Assembly (NCBI RefSeq): GCF_039538145.1
Contig: NZ_BAABBV010000001.1
Location: 992,001 to 1,056,000, forward strand
Length of the DNA: 64,000 nucleotides
Direction: 5' to 3'
From: Gryllotalpicola daejeonensis
GTDB lineage: Bacteria; Actinomycetota; Actinomycetes; Actinomycetales; Microbacteriaceae
Shown here: positions 35,257 through 45,652 of the stretch, in pieces
Numbering within the stretch: position 1 is the first letter of the stretch
Layout of the letters: each line of letters begins with the position of its first letter
Position numbers and translations under genes: made by a program
The notes under the pieces: generated by a model
Told to the model about the DNA's origin: nothing
The model's input: the letters and a program-made list of their open reading frames with translations, nothing else
Databases searched by the model: none

Positions 35257-35260
<4 letters not shown>
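33545..35260 (+). CDS. Membrane-anchored pentapeptide-repeat-like protein embedded in the RM operon
   Basis: A 571-residue protein not part of standard type I systems. Three hydrophobic segments (about residues 8-30, 42-63, 80-103) precede a charged helix. The segment FVERFSKAVALLSADQSISR with AGAHLILALGDEW resembles the region before the repeats in actinobacterial membrane pentapeptide-repeat proteins. Then come irregular A(D/N)LxG-like strands (ALASVDLEGIKPLHLLDLRRA, GLNIAKAEIAGSVSVTGRLL) suggesting a degenerate beta-helix. The start is ATG at 33545 (TGATG with the hsdS stop); GTG at 33542 is possible. Its stop overlaps the hsdR start (ATGA). Tight coupling implies a role with the RM system. 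Function unknown; composition suggests horizontal transfer. Confidence 0.8.
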
Positions 35261-38391
<3,131 letters not shown>

Positions 38392-38493
38392 GTCGGATCT
38401 CGCCCAGCACAGGCCAGTGTTGAGTGCACTTCGCCGCAATCCGTCCTTCGTCGCGCATGCGCTTCCGAACGCGCCGAGTACTCTCACCGTAAC

Positions 38494-38499
38494 TACAAT
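38494..38499 (+). promoter_or_regulatory. -10 element of the mazEF-type operon, leaderless type (TACAAT)
   Basis: TACAAT ends eight bases before the antitoxin ATG, so the operon has its own promoter, separate from hsdR, and probably a leaderless message. Confidence 0.65.
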
Positions 38500-38507
38500 G
38501 TGGCTAC

Positions 38508-38741
38508 ATGAGAGGGAAGCTCGTGAAGATCGGAAATTCGCAAGGTTTCAGGGTGCCGAAACCTCTCCTTGAGCAGGCGGGGCTGACGGGTGAAGTGGAA
38601 TTCACGGTCCTACCCGAGGGGCTGCTGGTCTCGCCGGTTGAAGAGCACGATTCGGGCAATCTGTTCATCTTCGCCGGCAAATCCGCGCTCGAGGAACTGA
38701 ATACGCCTGAAGAGGATGCCGCATGGGCGTTCTTGCAGTAG
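38508..38741 (+). CDS. AbrB/MazE-type antitoxin
   Basis: A 77-residue swapped-hairpin AbrB DNA-binding protein: GKLVKIGNSQGFRVPKPLLEQ is the classic MazE N-terminus, followed by an acidic C-terminal tail (TPEEDAAWAFLQ) that would block the toxin. It would repress its own operon. It overlaps the toxin gene by 19 bp. It begins 117 bp after hsdR in the same direction. Confidence 0.9.
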   Translation: MRGKLVKIGNSQGFRVPKPLLEQAGLTGEVEFTVLPEGLLVSPVEEHDSGNLFIFAGKSALEELNTPEEDAAWAFLQ

Positions 38742-39058
38742 GTGACGTTATCGCCGTCGACTTTCCATTCACCGACGGCAGCCGGTTGAAGCGGCGCCCT
38801 GCCATGGTCGTCGCGGCGGCGCCCCGTGGGGACGCAGTGGTCAGTTACATCACCTCCCAGCCGCAGACGGGCGCCGTCCTCCTGCCGGCAAGAGCCGTCG
38901 AACAAAGCGGCGGGGGCCTTCCTCGCGACAGCTACGTTCGCCCCGAGAAGCTCTATACCATCGGGCCCTCAGCAGTCGTTCGGCGGCTGGGTTCCGCCGA
39001 TCCGGACGTCGTCGACACCGTGCTCGAGCGGCTGCGCGAGCTGTTCAGTCGGAGTTGA
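38723..39058 (+). CDS. MazF/PemK-type endoribonuclease toxin
   Basis: A 111-residue toxin: GDVIAVDFPFTDGSRLKRRP and MVVAAAPRGDAVVSYITSQP match the MazF/PemK beta-barrel fold, with the conserved KRRPA substrate-binding loop. It should cut mRNA unless bound by the adjacent antitoxin. The ATG at 38723 lies within the antitoxin gene; the reading may start slightly later at an in-frame GTG (VLAVGDVI). Its 3' end overlaps the convergent TPR-like gene by 14 bp. Confidence 0.88.
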   Translation: MGVLAVGDVIAVDFPFTDGSRLKRRPAMVVAAAPRGDAVVSYITSQPQTGAVLLPARAVEQSGGGLPRDSYVRPEKLYTIGPSAVVRRLGSADPDVVDTVLERLRELFSRS

Positions 39059-39626
39059 GCGCCTCGAACTCCTCGTCGAAGCCGTCCAGCGGCTTCGACT
39101 GGTCGCGGCGCACACGATGGCGGTCGCGCAGCAGACGCTCGCGCCAGAATCGGCTCTCGGCGACGTCGAGGCCGCGCAGACCGATCGTGTACCAGCGCTC
39201 GGCCAGCGCCAACTGGTCGCCGAGCTCGAACGCGTCGCCGATCATCTCGGCGATCGCCGGGTCGGATGCCGCCGCGTGACGCGCCTCATCGGCCACCGCA
39301 CGCGCCTCGTCGACCGCACCGAGCCCCAGGTGGGCGCGGACGAGCGAGACCACCCCGTCCCACGAGCCGGGCTCCGAGGCATCCGCCGCCTCATGCGCCA
39401 CCGCAAGCGCCCGCTCATCGTCACCCGCAGACAGGAAATCGTCGGCGGCGACCGACAGCACATAGGAACGCGACAACCCCGGCGCGAGCGCGAACGCCTC
39501 AGTGTCGGTAGCCCACGCGTACTCCGTCTCGGCCCGCTCGCGCAGCTGCGCGGGCGATGCGCGGCGCAGAACCAGACCCTCCTGCAAGCTGTCAAGCATC
39601 TCGGCAGTAATGGGCGTCACAGCCAT
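39045..39626 (-). CDS. TPR-like helical protein, hypothetical
   Basis: A 193-residue all-helical soluble protein. Repeated amphipathic pairs with Ala, Leu and Gly in TPR-like spacing (DERALAVAHEAADASEPGSW, AVDEARAVADEARHAAA, QLALAERWYTIGLRGLD) suggest four or so TPR units for protein binding. The C-terminus is charged. The ATG at 39626 is supported by a TATGTT -10 box ending six bases upstream; a longer reading would run through the divergent gene. Function unknown. Confidence 0.75.
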   Translation of the reverse strand: MAVTPITAEMLDSLQEGLVLRRASPAQLRERAETEYAWATDTEAFALAPGLSRSYVLSVAADDFLSAGDDERALAVAHEAADASEPGSWDGVVSLVRAHLGLGAVDEARAVADEARHAAASDPAIAEMIGDAFELGDQLALAERWYTIGLRGLDVAESRFWRERLLRDRHRVRRDQSKPLDGFDEEFEALNSD

Positions 39627-39632
39627 AGCTCG

Positions 39633-39638
39633 AACATA
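39633..39638 (-). promoter_or_regulatory. -10 element of the TPR-like gene, leaderless type (TATGTT)
   Basis: TATGTT, six bases, then the ATG at 39626. Confidence 0.5.
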
Positions 39639-39644
39639 GCCGCC

Positions 39645-39650
39645 TAGACT
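39645..39650 (+). promoter_or_regulatory. -10 element of the gene at 39657, leaderless type (TAGACT)
   Basis: TAGACT, six bases, then ATG at 39657. This -10 box and the opposite one at 39633 are only 6 bp apart, so the two promoters must compete. Confidence 0.55.
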
Positions 39651-39656
39651 CGCCGC

Positions 39657-40439
39657 ATGGCTCGCAAGGGGAAACCGGGTAAGTCGAAAGAGCTCGTCAA
39701 GATCGACAAGCAGGGTCAGGTCACCGGGCGCCTGCTGCCGAACACGGTGGAGAAATCCGTCGACAAGCTGATGGGCTTCCATCGCCCCGGCGTCGTCGCG
39801 CACATCAATGGGATCCGCCGCAAATATCCCGACGCCAGCGTCCAGCAACTGCACTGGGTGCTCGAGCGGCGCTACCTCGCCGCCGTCACGACCACCGGAG
39901 CCGCGACCGGCGCGACCGCCGTCGTGCCCGCGATCGGCACCGTGACGGCCCTCGCGCTCTCAGCCGCTGAGACAGTCGCATTCCTCGAGGCGACCGCGCT
40001 CTTCGCGCAGTCCGTCGCCGAGCTGCACGGCATCACGGTCGACGAACCCGAGCGCACGCGCAGCCTCGTGCTCGCGCTGATGCTCGGCAAAGAGGGCAGC
40101 GACATCATCAAGCAGTTCGGCTTCGAGGTGCTGAACGAAGACGTCACACGCGCCGGCTACTGGGGCGCGATCGTCAACGACTCGCTGCCGAGCGCTTTCG
40201 TGGCACCTCTGCTGAACCGCCTCAAGACCGCGTTCTTCAAGCGCGTCGCCGCGCACCAGGCCGGCTCGATCATCGGCCGCGCCCTGCCGTACGGCATCGG
40301 CGCCGTGGTCGGCGGCATCGGCAACAACGTGCTGGGCCGCCGCGTGGTCAAAGCCGCACGCGAAGCGTTCCCGCCCGCCGACGTGATCGTGCTCGACGAC
40401 GAGGTCGCCAAGCGCGCGCTCAAGGCGAAGCGGGGCTGA
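39657..40439 (+). CDS. Hypothetical protein with Gly/Ala-rich hydrophobic segments
   Basis: A 260-residue protein I cannot assign firmly. It has a basic N-terminus (ARKGKPGKSKELVKIDKQG) and a hydrophobic, glycine-rich segment at about 75-110 (GAATGATAVVPAIGTVTALA). There is an amphipathic helical middle, and a second Gly-rich segment at about 215-235 (GIGAVVGGIGNNVLGRRVV). The pattern recalls EcsC-like membrane-associated proteins, but the match is weak. A -10 box six bases before the ATG fixes the start. It ends 14 bp before the end of the convergent glycerophosphotransferase gene. Confidence 0.65.
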   Translation: MARKGKPGKSKELVKIDKQGQVTGRLLPNTVEKSVDKLMGFHRPGVVAHINGIRRKYPDASVQQLHWVLERRYLAAVTTTGAATGATAVVPAIGTVTALALSAAETVAFLEATALFAQSVAELHGITVDEPERTRSLVLALMLGKEGSDIIKQFGFEVLNEDVTRAGYWGAIVNDSLPSAFVAPLLNRLKTAFFKRVAAHQAGSIIGRALPYGIGAVVGGIGNNVLGRRVVKAAREAFPPADVIVLDDEVAKRALKAKRG

Positions 40440-40453
40440 TCAGTTCCCCGCGG

Positions 40454-41683
40454 TCAGTCTGCGTGCGCCGCCGCGAAGCGCTCCCACTCCGCCATGAGGA
40501 ACTCGATCGCCTCATGGAAGCGCTTGGTCGCCGCGCCCTGCGTGGTGTCACCGAAGTAGTGCTCGACCCATTTCCGAAGGCGCGCTGCCGCCGCGGCATC
40601 GTGCGACATCGTGTCGATGAGTGAGGCGACGAAAGGGGCATCGGATGCTTCGAGCCAGTCCGCGTCGGACAGATAGCCGCCCTCGTCGATCTCGGCCTCG
40701 GGGTTCACGGGCCGCGTGACGAGCAGCGGCTTGCCGGAGGCCAGCCGGTCGTACACCATCGCCGAGATGTCGACGATCGCCATGTCGGCGACCGCGAGCT
40801 GCCAGCCGAGCTCCGGCCCGTCGTCGAAGACGTGGTGCGCGCCGGGATCGGCCGCGTTGGCCGCCTTCAGTGCGGCGATGATGCGGTGGTTCGCCTCGCC
40901 GTATTCGCGAACGACGGCGCCGCTGCGCGGGTGCGGGCGATAGATGACGCGGTAGCGCGGGTCGGCGATGAGCGCCCTGACGAGCGCTTCGCCGTGGCTG
41001 ACCACCGAGCCGTACGCCGCGGCCGGCCGGTCGCCCTCCCACGTCGGTGCGTAGAGCACGACCTTCCGCTCGTCAGGCGTGAACGGCAGCTTGCCCGAGT
41101 AGTGGTCGGCCTGCGGGCGACCGATCTTGATCGCGCGCTTGTCGAGGTCGTAGTCCCAGAGCACCCTGCCGAGACGGGCGAGCGCGGCATCCCCCGCAAC
41201 CAGCGCGTAGTCATACGCCTTGAACTGGTTCGTGGTCATGTACATCTTGTCGCTCTCACCGTGATTGATGAACACGTGCCAGCGACGGCCGTAGCGCATC
41301 ATCTGGAAGTTGCGCATGTTCTGGTTCACGTAGAGCACGATGCGGATGTCCTGCGAGGCGAGGAACTGCTCCATGTCGACGACGGTCTTCACATAGGCGA
41401 CGGGCACCGGGGATTCCCGCAGCAGCGGCTCAGCGCCCGTGATCGACCGCGACATGATCACAACGGGCCACGTCTTCGCGAGCTCGGCGAGCGGCTTGTA
41501 CCACTGGCGCACCTGATAGAGGTTGACGTCGCCGTCGGCGAAGTACACCGCGATCTTGAACATGTTGTCGGGCAGCGGCGGGGCACCCTCGAGCCGGGCG
41601 CGGTACCACGCGCGGGCGCGGCGCTGCGCGAGCGCCTTGCGCACGAGTCGAACAGCGGAGCGCGCGTCCTTCAGAAGTCCCAT
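40454..41683 (-). CDS. CDP-glycerol glycerophosphotransferase-family protein
   Basis: A 409-residue protein resembling the TagF/TagB family, which polymerises glycerol phosphate into teichoic acids from CDP-glycerol at the membrane. Visible motifs are VFINHGESDK (the HG acid/base region), VVLYAPTWEGDRPAAAYGS, YRVIYRPHPRSG and MAIVDISAMVYDRLASGKPLLV. It starts with an amphipathic basic segment (LLKDARSAVRLVRKALAQRR) that could bind the membrane surface. The ATG at 41683 is chosen. It is divergent, with a 52-bp gap, from the large two-domain homologue. Confidence 0.82.
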   Translation of the reverse strand: MGLLKDARSAVRLVRKALAQRRARAWYRARLEGAPPLPDNMFKIAVYFADGDVNLYQVRQWYKPLAELAKTWPVVIMSRSITGAEPLLRESPVPVAYVKTVVDMEQFLASQDIRIVLYVNQNMRNFQMMRYGRRWHVFINHGESDKMYMTTNQFKAYDYALVAGDAALARLGRVLWDYDLDKRAIKIGRPQADHYSGKLPFTPDERKVVLYAPTWEGDRPAAAYGSVVSHGEALVRALIADPRYRVIYRPHPRSGAVVREYGEANHRIIAALKAANAADPGAHHVFDDGPELGWQLAVADMAIVDISAMVYDRLASGKPLLVTRPVNPEAEIDEGGYLSDADWLEASDAPFVASLIDTMSHDAAAAARLRKWVEHYFGDTTQGAATKRFHEAIEFLMAEWERFAAAHAD

Positions 41684-41691
41684 CGACTCTG

Positions 41692-41697
41692 AGGGTA
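41692..41697 (-). promoter_or_regulatory. -10 element of the gene at 41683, leaderless type (TACCCT)
   Basis: TACCCT, eight bases, then ATG. Confidence 0.4.
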
Positions 41698-41722
41698 CCG
41701 GCGCCGCCCATGCGGGCGCTGA

Positions 41723-41728
41723 TACCGT
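41723..41728 (+). promoter_or_regulatory. -10 element of the gene at 41736, leaderless type (TACCGT)
   Basis: TACCGT, seven bases, then ATG at 41736. Confidence 0.45.
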
Positions 41729-41735
41729 TTGGGGC

Positions 41736-44528
41736 ATGGGTCGCTTCACCTTCGCAGCGGGCAACGTGCGCAAGATCGCGGCTCTTCCCCTCTACGGGTT
41801 CGGCCGTGTCGCGGCATCCCTCGTGCCACGCCGCCCCGGGCTCTGGGTCTTCGGCTCCGGCATCGGCGTCGGCGAGGGTGCGCTGGCCGTTCTGCAGCAC
41901 GTGCGCGCGCACGATGCGAACGCGCGCGTCGTCTGGCTGGCGCGCAATCAGAGAGATGTGGCGGATGCCCGCCGCCTCGGCGTCCCCGCCGCAATGCGGT
42001 ACTCATGGCGCGGCTTCCGGCTGACGCTGCGCGCCCAGGTGCTGGTCGTGACGCACGGCTTCGGCGACGTGAACCGCTTCGCGACGCACGGCGCCTTCGT
42101 CGTGAACGTCTGGCACGGCATCCCCTTCAAGCGCCTGCGCATCGACTCGCCCGAGGCGATGCGCGTTCCCGTGATCGGCCGTCTGCCCATCGTCGGCCGG
42201 CTGGTGCGGCAGGCGTACGGCCGCTCGGGCCGCGGCATCTCGCTGTTCTCGACCGCATCGCCGCTTGCCGCGGCACGCATCCGCTCGGCCTTTGCGCTGA
42301 CCGAGCGGCAGGCGGTCGTCACCGGCGACCCGCGCGACGACGTGCTGCTCGCCGGGTCGCCTGACGCTCGCGAGCGGGCGGCGCGCGAGCGCATCGCGAT
42401 CGCGCTGAACGAGCCCCGCGCGCTCAGCTCGCGCATCGTCATGTACGCGCCCACCTGGCGCGACGGGCGTGCGCACCCCGCCGTGCCGACCGCCGAGGAG
42501 TGGATCGAGCTCGACGCCCTGCTCGAGCGCACGGACTCGCTGCTCGTGATCCGGTCGCACCCGCTCGGGCGCGGCGACTTCGCCACCGGGGTCGCCGCCA
42601 GCGACCGGGTCGCCCTGCTCGGCGCCGACCTGCAGCCCGACATCACGCCGGTACTGCCCGCGGTCGACACGCTGATCACCGACTACTCGTCGATCGCGTT
42701 CGACTTCGCACTCACGGGCGGAGCGATCCTGTTCCTCGCACCCGACGTCGCCGAATACGTGGGGCGACGCGGCGCATATGAGCCGTATGCCGACTTCTCG
42801 GGTGGCCGCGAGGTCGCAAGCTGGACGTCGCTGCTTCCCGTGCTGAGCGGAGCACTGACGGATGCTTCCGCCCGCGCACCCTACGTCGAGCACGCCGCCT
42901 GGCTGGCAGACCGCTATCACTCCTTCCACGACGGTCGGGCGACCGAGCGGCTTGTCGAACTGATCGGCCGCAGGCTCGCGGGCGAGGCCGACGCGATGCC
43001 ACCGGCCGCTCCGTCGCTCGCGGCCGCTGCGCCGTTGCGGGTGGACGCGGTGCGGGTAGAGGCTGCGGGCGCTTCCTACGCGCTGATCGTCGAAGGGCCC
43101 GTCGCCGGCACCGCGCCAGTGCGCGCGCTGCTGCGAGGCACGCGCGCGGTGCTGACCGGGTCGGTCGCCGTCGACGGCGATCGCTGGCGCGCCCGCGTGC
43201 CACTCGAGGTCGCCGTCTGGGGGTCCGAGCCGACTCCCCCGCGCTCGGGTGAATATGCCTTGACGGTCATGGGCGCCGGCGGTCACCCGGTGGAGCTCGA
43301 AACCGTGGCGGCGCTGCCGCCCGCCCGGCGCTACGCGAACTCCTTCCGGCTTGCCGTGAGCGCCGCCCGCGGCGCGATCGCCGTCGACCTCGGCGCCCCC
43401 CTCGCCGACGACGAAGTCGGGGCCGCGAACCAGCGCCGTCTGCAGGCCGCCTACCGCTCGAACACGGACCCGCTCGAGCAGGCGGTGTTCTTCGAGAGCT
43501 ACTTCGGCAACAACGTCTCGTGCAACCCGCTCGGCATCGACCGTGCGCTGGCGGCGTCGCACCCAGAGGTCACGCGCTACTGGTCGGTCGCCGACGCGTC
43601 GGTGCAGGTGCCCGAGGGCGCCGTGCGCATCATCGAGGGAAGTGCGGAGTGGTGGCACGCTCGCGCCACGTCGCGCCTGCTCGTCGTCAACGACTGGCTG
43701 CGCAAGCGCTGGCACAAGAAGCCCGGCCAGACGGTGCTGCAGACGTGGCACGGCACGCCTCTCAAGAAGCTCGCGCTCGACAAGGCCGGGCTGCGCGTGC
43801 GGGCGCGGCTCGCCGCCCTCGCCGAGAGCTCCCGCTGGGACATCCTGCTCGCCCAGAACCCGTTCAGCGCCGACATATTCCGCTCTGCGTATGCCTTCCG
43901 CGGGCCCGTGTGGGAAGAGGGCTACCCCCGCAACGACGTCGTTGCGCAGGGCGAGCTCGGCCCCGAGGTGCGCGCGCGGCTCGGCATCGACCCCGGCGAC
44001 ACCGTCGTGCTGTACGCGCCGACGTGGCGCGACGACCGGCCTGGCGCCGTCGACCACCTCGACGTCGCGGCCTTCGCGCGCCGGCTGGGCCCGGGTTTCG
44101 TCACGCTGATCCGCGGTCACTCGCGGACGCTGCAGCCCGGGGCATCCGTCACCGCCCCCGGCGTCATCGACGTGACCGGCTACCCCGAGATCAGCGAGCT
44201 CTACCTCGCCGCCGATGTGCTCATCACGGACTACTCGTCGGTCATGTTCGACTTCACCGTGACCGGCAAGCCGATCTTCTTCTACGTGCCCGACTTCGAG
44301 CACTACCGCGACCAGACGCGCGGCTTCACCTTCGATCTGTTCCCGGTCGCGCCCGGCCCGGTCACGACGAGCCTGACCGAGCTGGCGGACGCCGTGACGG
44401 ATGCCTCCGCCGCGGCCGGCACGCATGCGACGCGCTACGACGAGTGGCGCCTGCGGTTCAACCCCCGCGATGACGGTCACGCCGGCGAGCGCGTCGTCGA
44501 GCGGATCTTCCGCGAAGGGCTGCTTTAG
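41736..44528 (+). CDS. Tandem two-domain CDP-glycerol glycerophosphotransferase
   Basis: A 930-residue protein with two full glycerophosphotransferase domains. Domain 1 (about residues 30-420) has NVWHGIPFKRLRI near residue 125 and LITDYSSIAFDFALTG near 312. Domain 2 (about 560-930) has LQTWHGTPLKKLALDK near 669 and LITDYSSVMFDFTVTG near 828. Both also have a YAPTWRD motif. The linker (about 430-545) looks beta-rich. Two active sites in one chain could initiate and extend a polyol-phosphate chain or build one with two alternating units. It would act at the cytoplasmic membrane face, with the polymer exported by a Wzm/Wzt-like pump such as that at 28305-29911. The 42-base overlap of a longer reading with the divergent gene argues for the ATG at 41736. 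Confidence 0.88.
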   Translation: MGRFTFAAGNVRKIAALPLYGFGRVAASLVPRRPGLWVFGSGIGVGEGALAVLQHVRAHDANARVVWLARNQRDVADARRLGVPAAMRYSWRGFRLTLRAQVLVVTHGFGDVNRFATHGAFVVNVWHGIPFKRLRIDSPEAMRVPVIGRLPIVGRLVRQAYGRSGRGISLFSTASPLAAARIRSAFALTERQAVVTGDPRDDVLLAGSPDARERAARERIAIALNEPRALSSRIVMYAPTWRDGRAHPAVPTAEEWIELDALLERTDSLLVIRSHPLGRGDFATGVAASDRVALLGADLQPDITPVLPAVDTLITDYSSIAFDFALTGGAILFLAPDVAEYVGRRGAYEPYADFSGGREVASWTSLLPVLSGALTDASARAPYVEHAAWLADRYHSFHDGRATERLVELIGRRLAGEADAMPPAAPSLAAAAPLRVDAVRVEAAGASYALIVEGPVAGTAPVRALLRGTRAVLTGSVAVDGDRWRARVPLEVAVWGSEPTPPRSGEYALTVMGAGGHPVELETVAALPPARRYANSFRLAVSAARGAIAVDLGAPLADDEVGAANQRRLQAAYRSNTDPLEQAVFFESYFGNNVSCNPLGIDRALAASHPEVTRYWSVADASVQVPEGAVRIIEGSAEWWHARATSRLLVVNDWLRKRWHKKPGQTVLQTWHGTPLKKLALDKAGLRVRARLAALAESSRWDILLAQNPFSADIFRSAYAFRGPVWEEGYPRNDVVAQGELGPEVRARLGIDPGDTVVLYAPTWRDDRPGAVDHLDVAAFARRLGPGFVTLIRGHSRTLQPGASVTAPGVIDVTGYPEISELYLAADVLITDYSSVMFDFTVTGKPIFFYVPDFEHYRDQTRGFTFDLFPVAPGPVTTSLTELADAVTDASAAAGTHATRYDEWRLRFNPRDDGHAGERVVERIFREGLL

Positions 44529-44535
44529 CCCGGCG

Positions 44536-45564
44536 TCAGCGCCCCGTGAACTCCGCGAGGTTCCGCGTGAGCTTGAGGAACCCGAGGATGAAGCCGATGC
44601 CCCACGTGAAGTGGATCACCGGCAGCACCACCACGAACCACGCCATCGCGCGCAGCCCGTGCGACCGTGCGATCACGCTCGAGAGCACCACGACCAGCAG
44701 ATAGCCCAACGGGATCACGAAGCCGAGCAGCCACCACGGCGAGAGCCCTGCGAGGCATCCCGCGATGATCCCGAGCACGATGAGCACGACCGCCACCGGC
44801 GGCGCCCAGTAGCGCAGGCCGTTGTTCGCCGGGAAGCGCCGAGCGAGCTCGCCGCGCCACACGCCGGTCGAGAAGAACTGGCGGCCGAGGGCGAGCACAC
44901 TCGCCCGCGGGCGGTAGCCGACCTTCAGCGCGGGGGTGAACCACACGGTGCCGCCCCGCGAGCGGATGCGTCGGTTGAGCTCCCAGTCCTGGCCGCGTTT
45001 GAAGCCCTCGTCGAAGAGGCCCGCGTCGATCAGGCTCTGCCGGCGGAAGACGCCGAGATAGACCGTCTCGGCCGGCCCCTCTTTGCCGCTCGTGTGGTGG
45101 CGGGTGCCGCCGAGGCCGATGCGGCTGCCGTAGGCGACGGCCACCGCCTGCTCGAAGGGCGTGACGCCGCGGGCATCCATCACCCCTCCGACATTGTCGG
45201 CGCCCGTGCGCCGCATGACCTCGACGGCCGTGCGCGTGTAATCGGCGGGCAGGATCGAGTGCGCGTCGACGCGCACGACCACCGGGTAGCTGGATGCCTC
45301 GATCGCACGGTTGAGGCCCGCGGGGGTAGAGCCGTCGGGGTTCCGCACCACCGTGAGGCGCGGTTCGGCGGCGAGAAGGGCCGCCACCGCGGCATCCGTG
45401 CCGTCGGTGCTCGGGCCGAGCGCGAGCACGACCTCAGACGGCCCGGCGTAGTCCTGGGCGAGAAGGCTCGCGACCGCCGCCGCCACATGCTGCTCTTCGT
45501 TGAGAACGGGCATCACATACGAGACGCCGGGCAGCTCGCCCAGATCGGGAATGTCGTGCGGCAT
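44536..45564 (-). CDS. Family 2 glycosyltransferase with C-terminal membrane helices (ExoA-like)
   Basis: A 342-residue protein. Residues 1-240 are a GT-A domain (VSYVMPVLNEEQHVAAAVAS, VVVRVDAHSILP with the DxH metal motif, DEGFKRGQDWELNRRIRSRG), followed by three or four hydrophobic segments. It resembles ExoA-type transferases that extend lipid-linked polysaccharide on the cytoplasmic face. The start is ATG at 45564. It converges with the glycerophosphotransferase gene, with a gap of seven bases, and is downstream of htrA. Confidence 0.87.
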   Translation of the reverse strand: MPHDIPDLGELPGVSYVMPVLNEEQHVAAAVASLLAQDYAGPSEVVLALGPSTDGTDAAVAALLAAEPRLTVVRNPDGSTPAGLNRAIEASSYPVVVRVDAHSILPADYTRTAVEVMRRTGADNVGGVMDARGVTPFEQAVAVAYGSRIGLGGTRHHTSGKEGPAETVYLGVFRRQSLIDAGLFDEGFKRGQDWELNRRIRSRGGTVWFTPALKVGYRPRASVLALGRQFFSTGVWRGELARRFPANNGLRYWAPPVAVVLIVLGIIAGCLAGLSPWWLLGFVIPLGYLLVVVLSSVIARSHGLRAMAWFVVVLPVIHFTWGIGFILGFLKLTRNLAEFTGR

Positions 45565-45584
45565 GTATTCCAGTCGTTCGCGCG

Positions 45585-45618
45585 GAGCTCCAGCCTACCA
45601 ATCGGCAGGCTGGAGCTC
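45585..45618 (-). terminator. Inverted repeat after htrA
   Basis: A perfect 12-bp inverted repeat, GAGCTCCAGCCT and its complement with a 10-base loop, lies 34 bp downstream of the htrA stop and 20 bp upstream of the glycosyltransferase start. It probably terminates htrA transcription; no T run follows. Confidence 0.65.
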
Positions 45619-45652
45619 GCGTGGACCGGAGTGCCCCGTTAGGGCGCTCTCG

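Noticed and set aside
38400..38507. Riboswitch or leader RNA upstream of the toxin-antitoxin operon
   Set aside because: The -10 box lies directly at the start codon, leaving no leader to fold.
42003..44480. 825-codon minus-strand open frame opposite the two-domain glycerophosphotransferase
   Set aside because: A shadow frame of a high-GC gene; the plus-strand product has clear duplicated catalytic motifs, the minus one has none.
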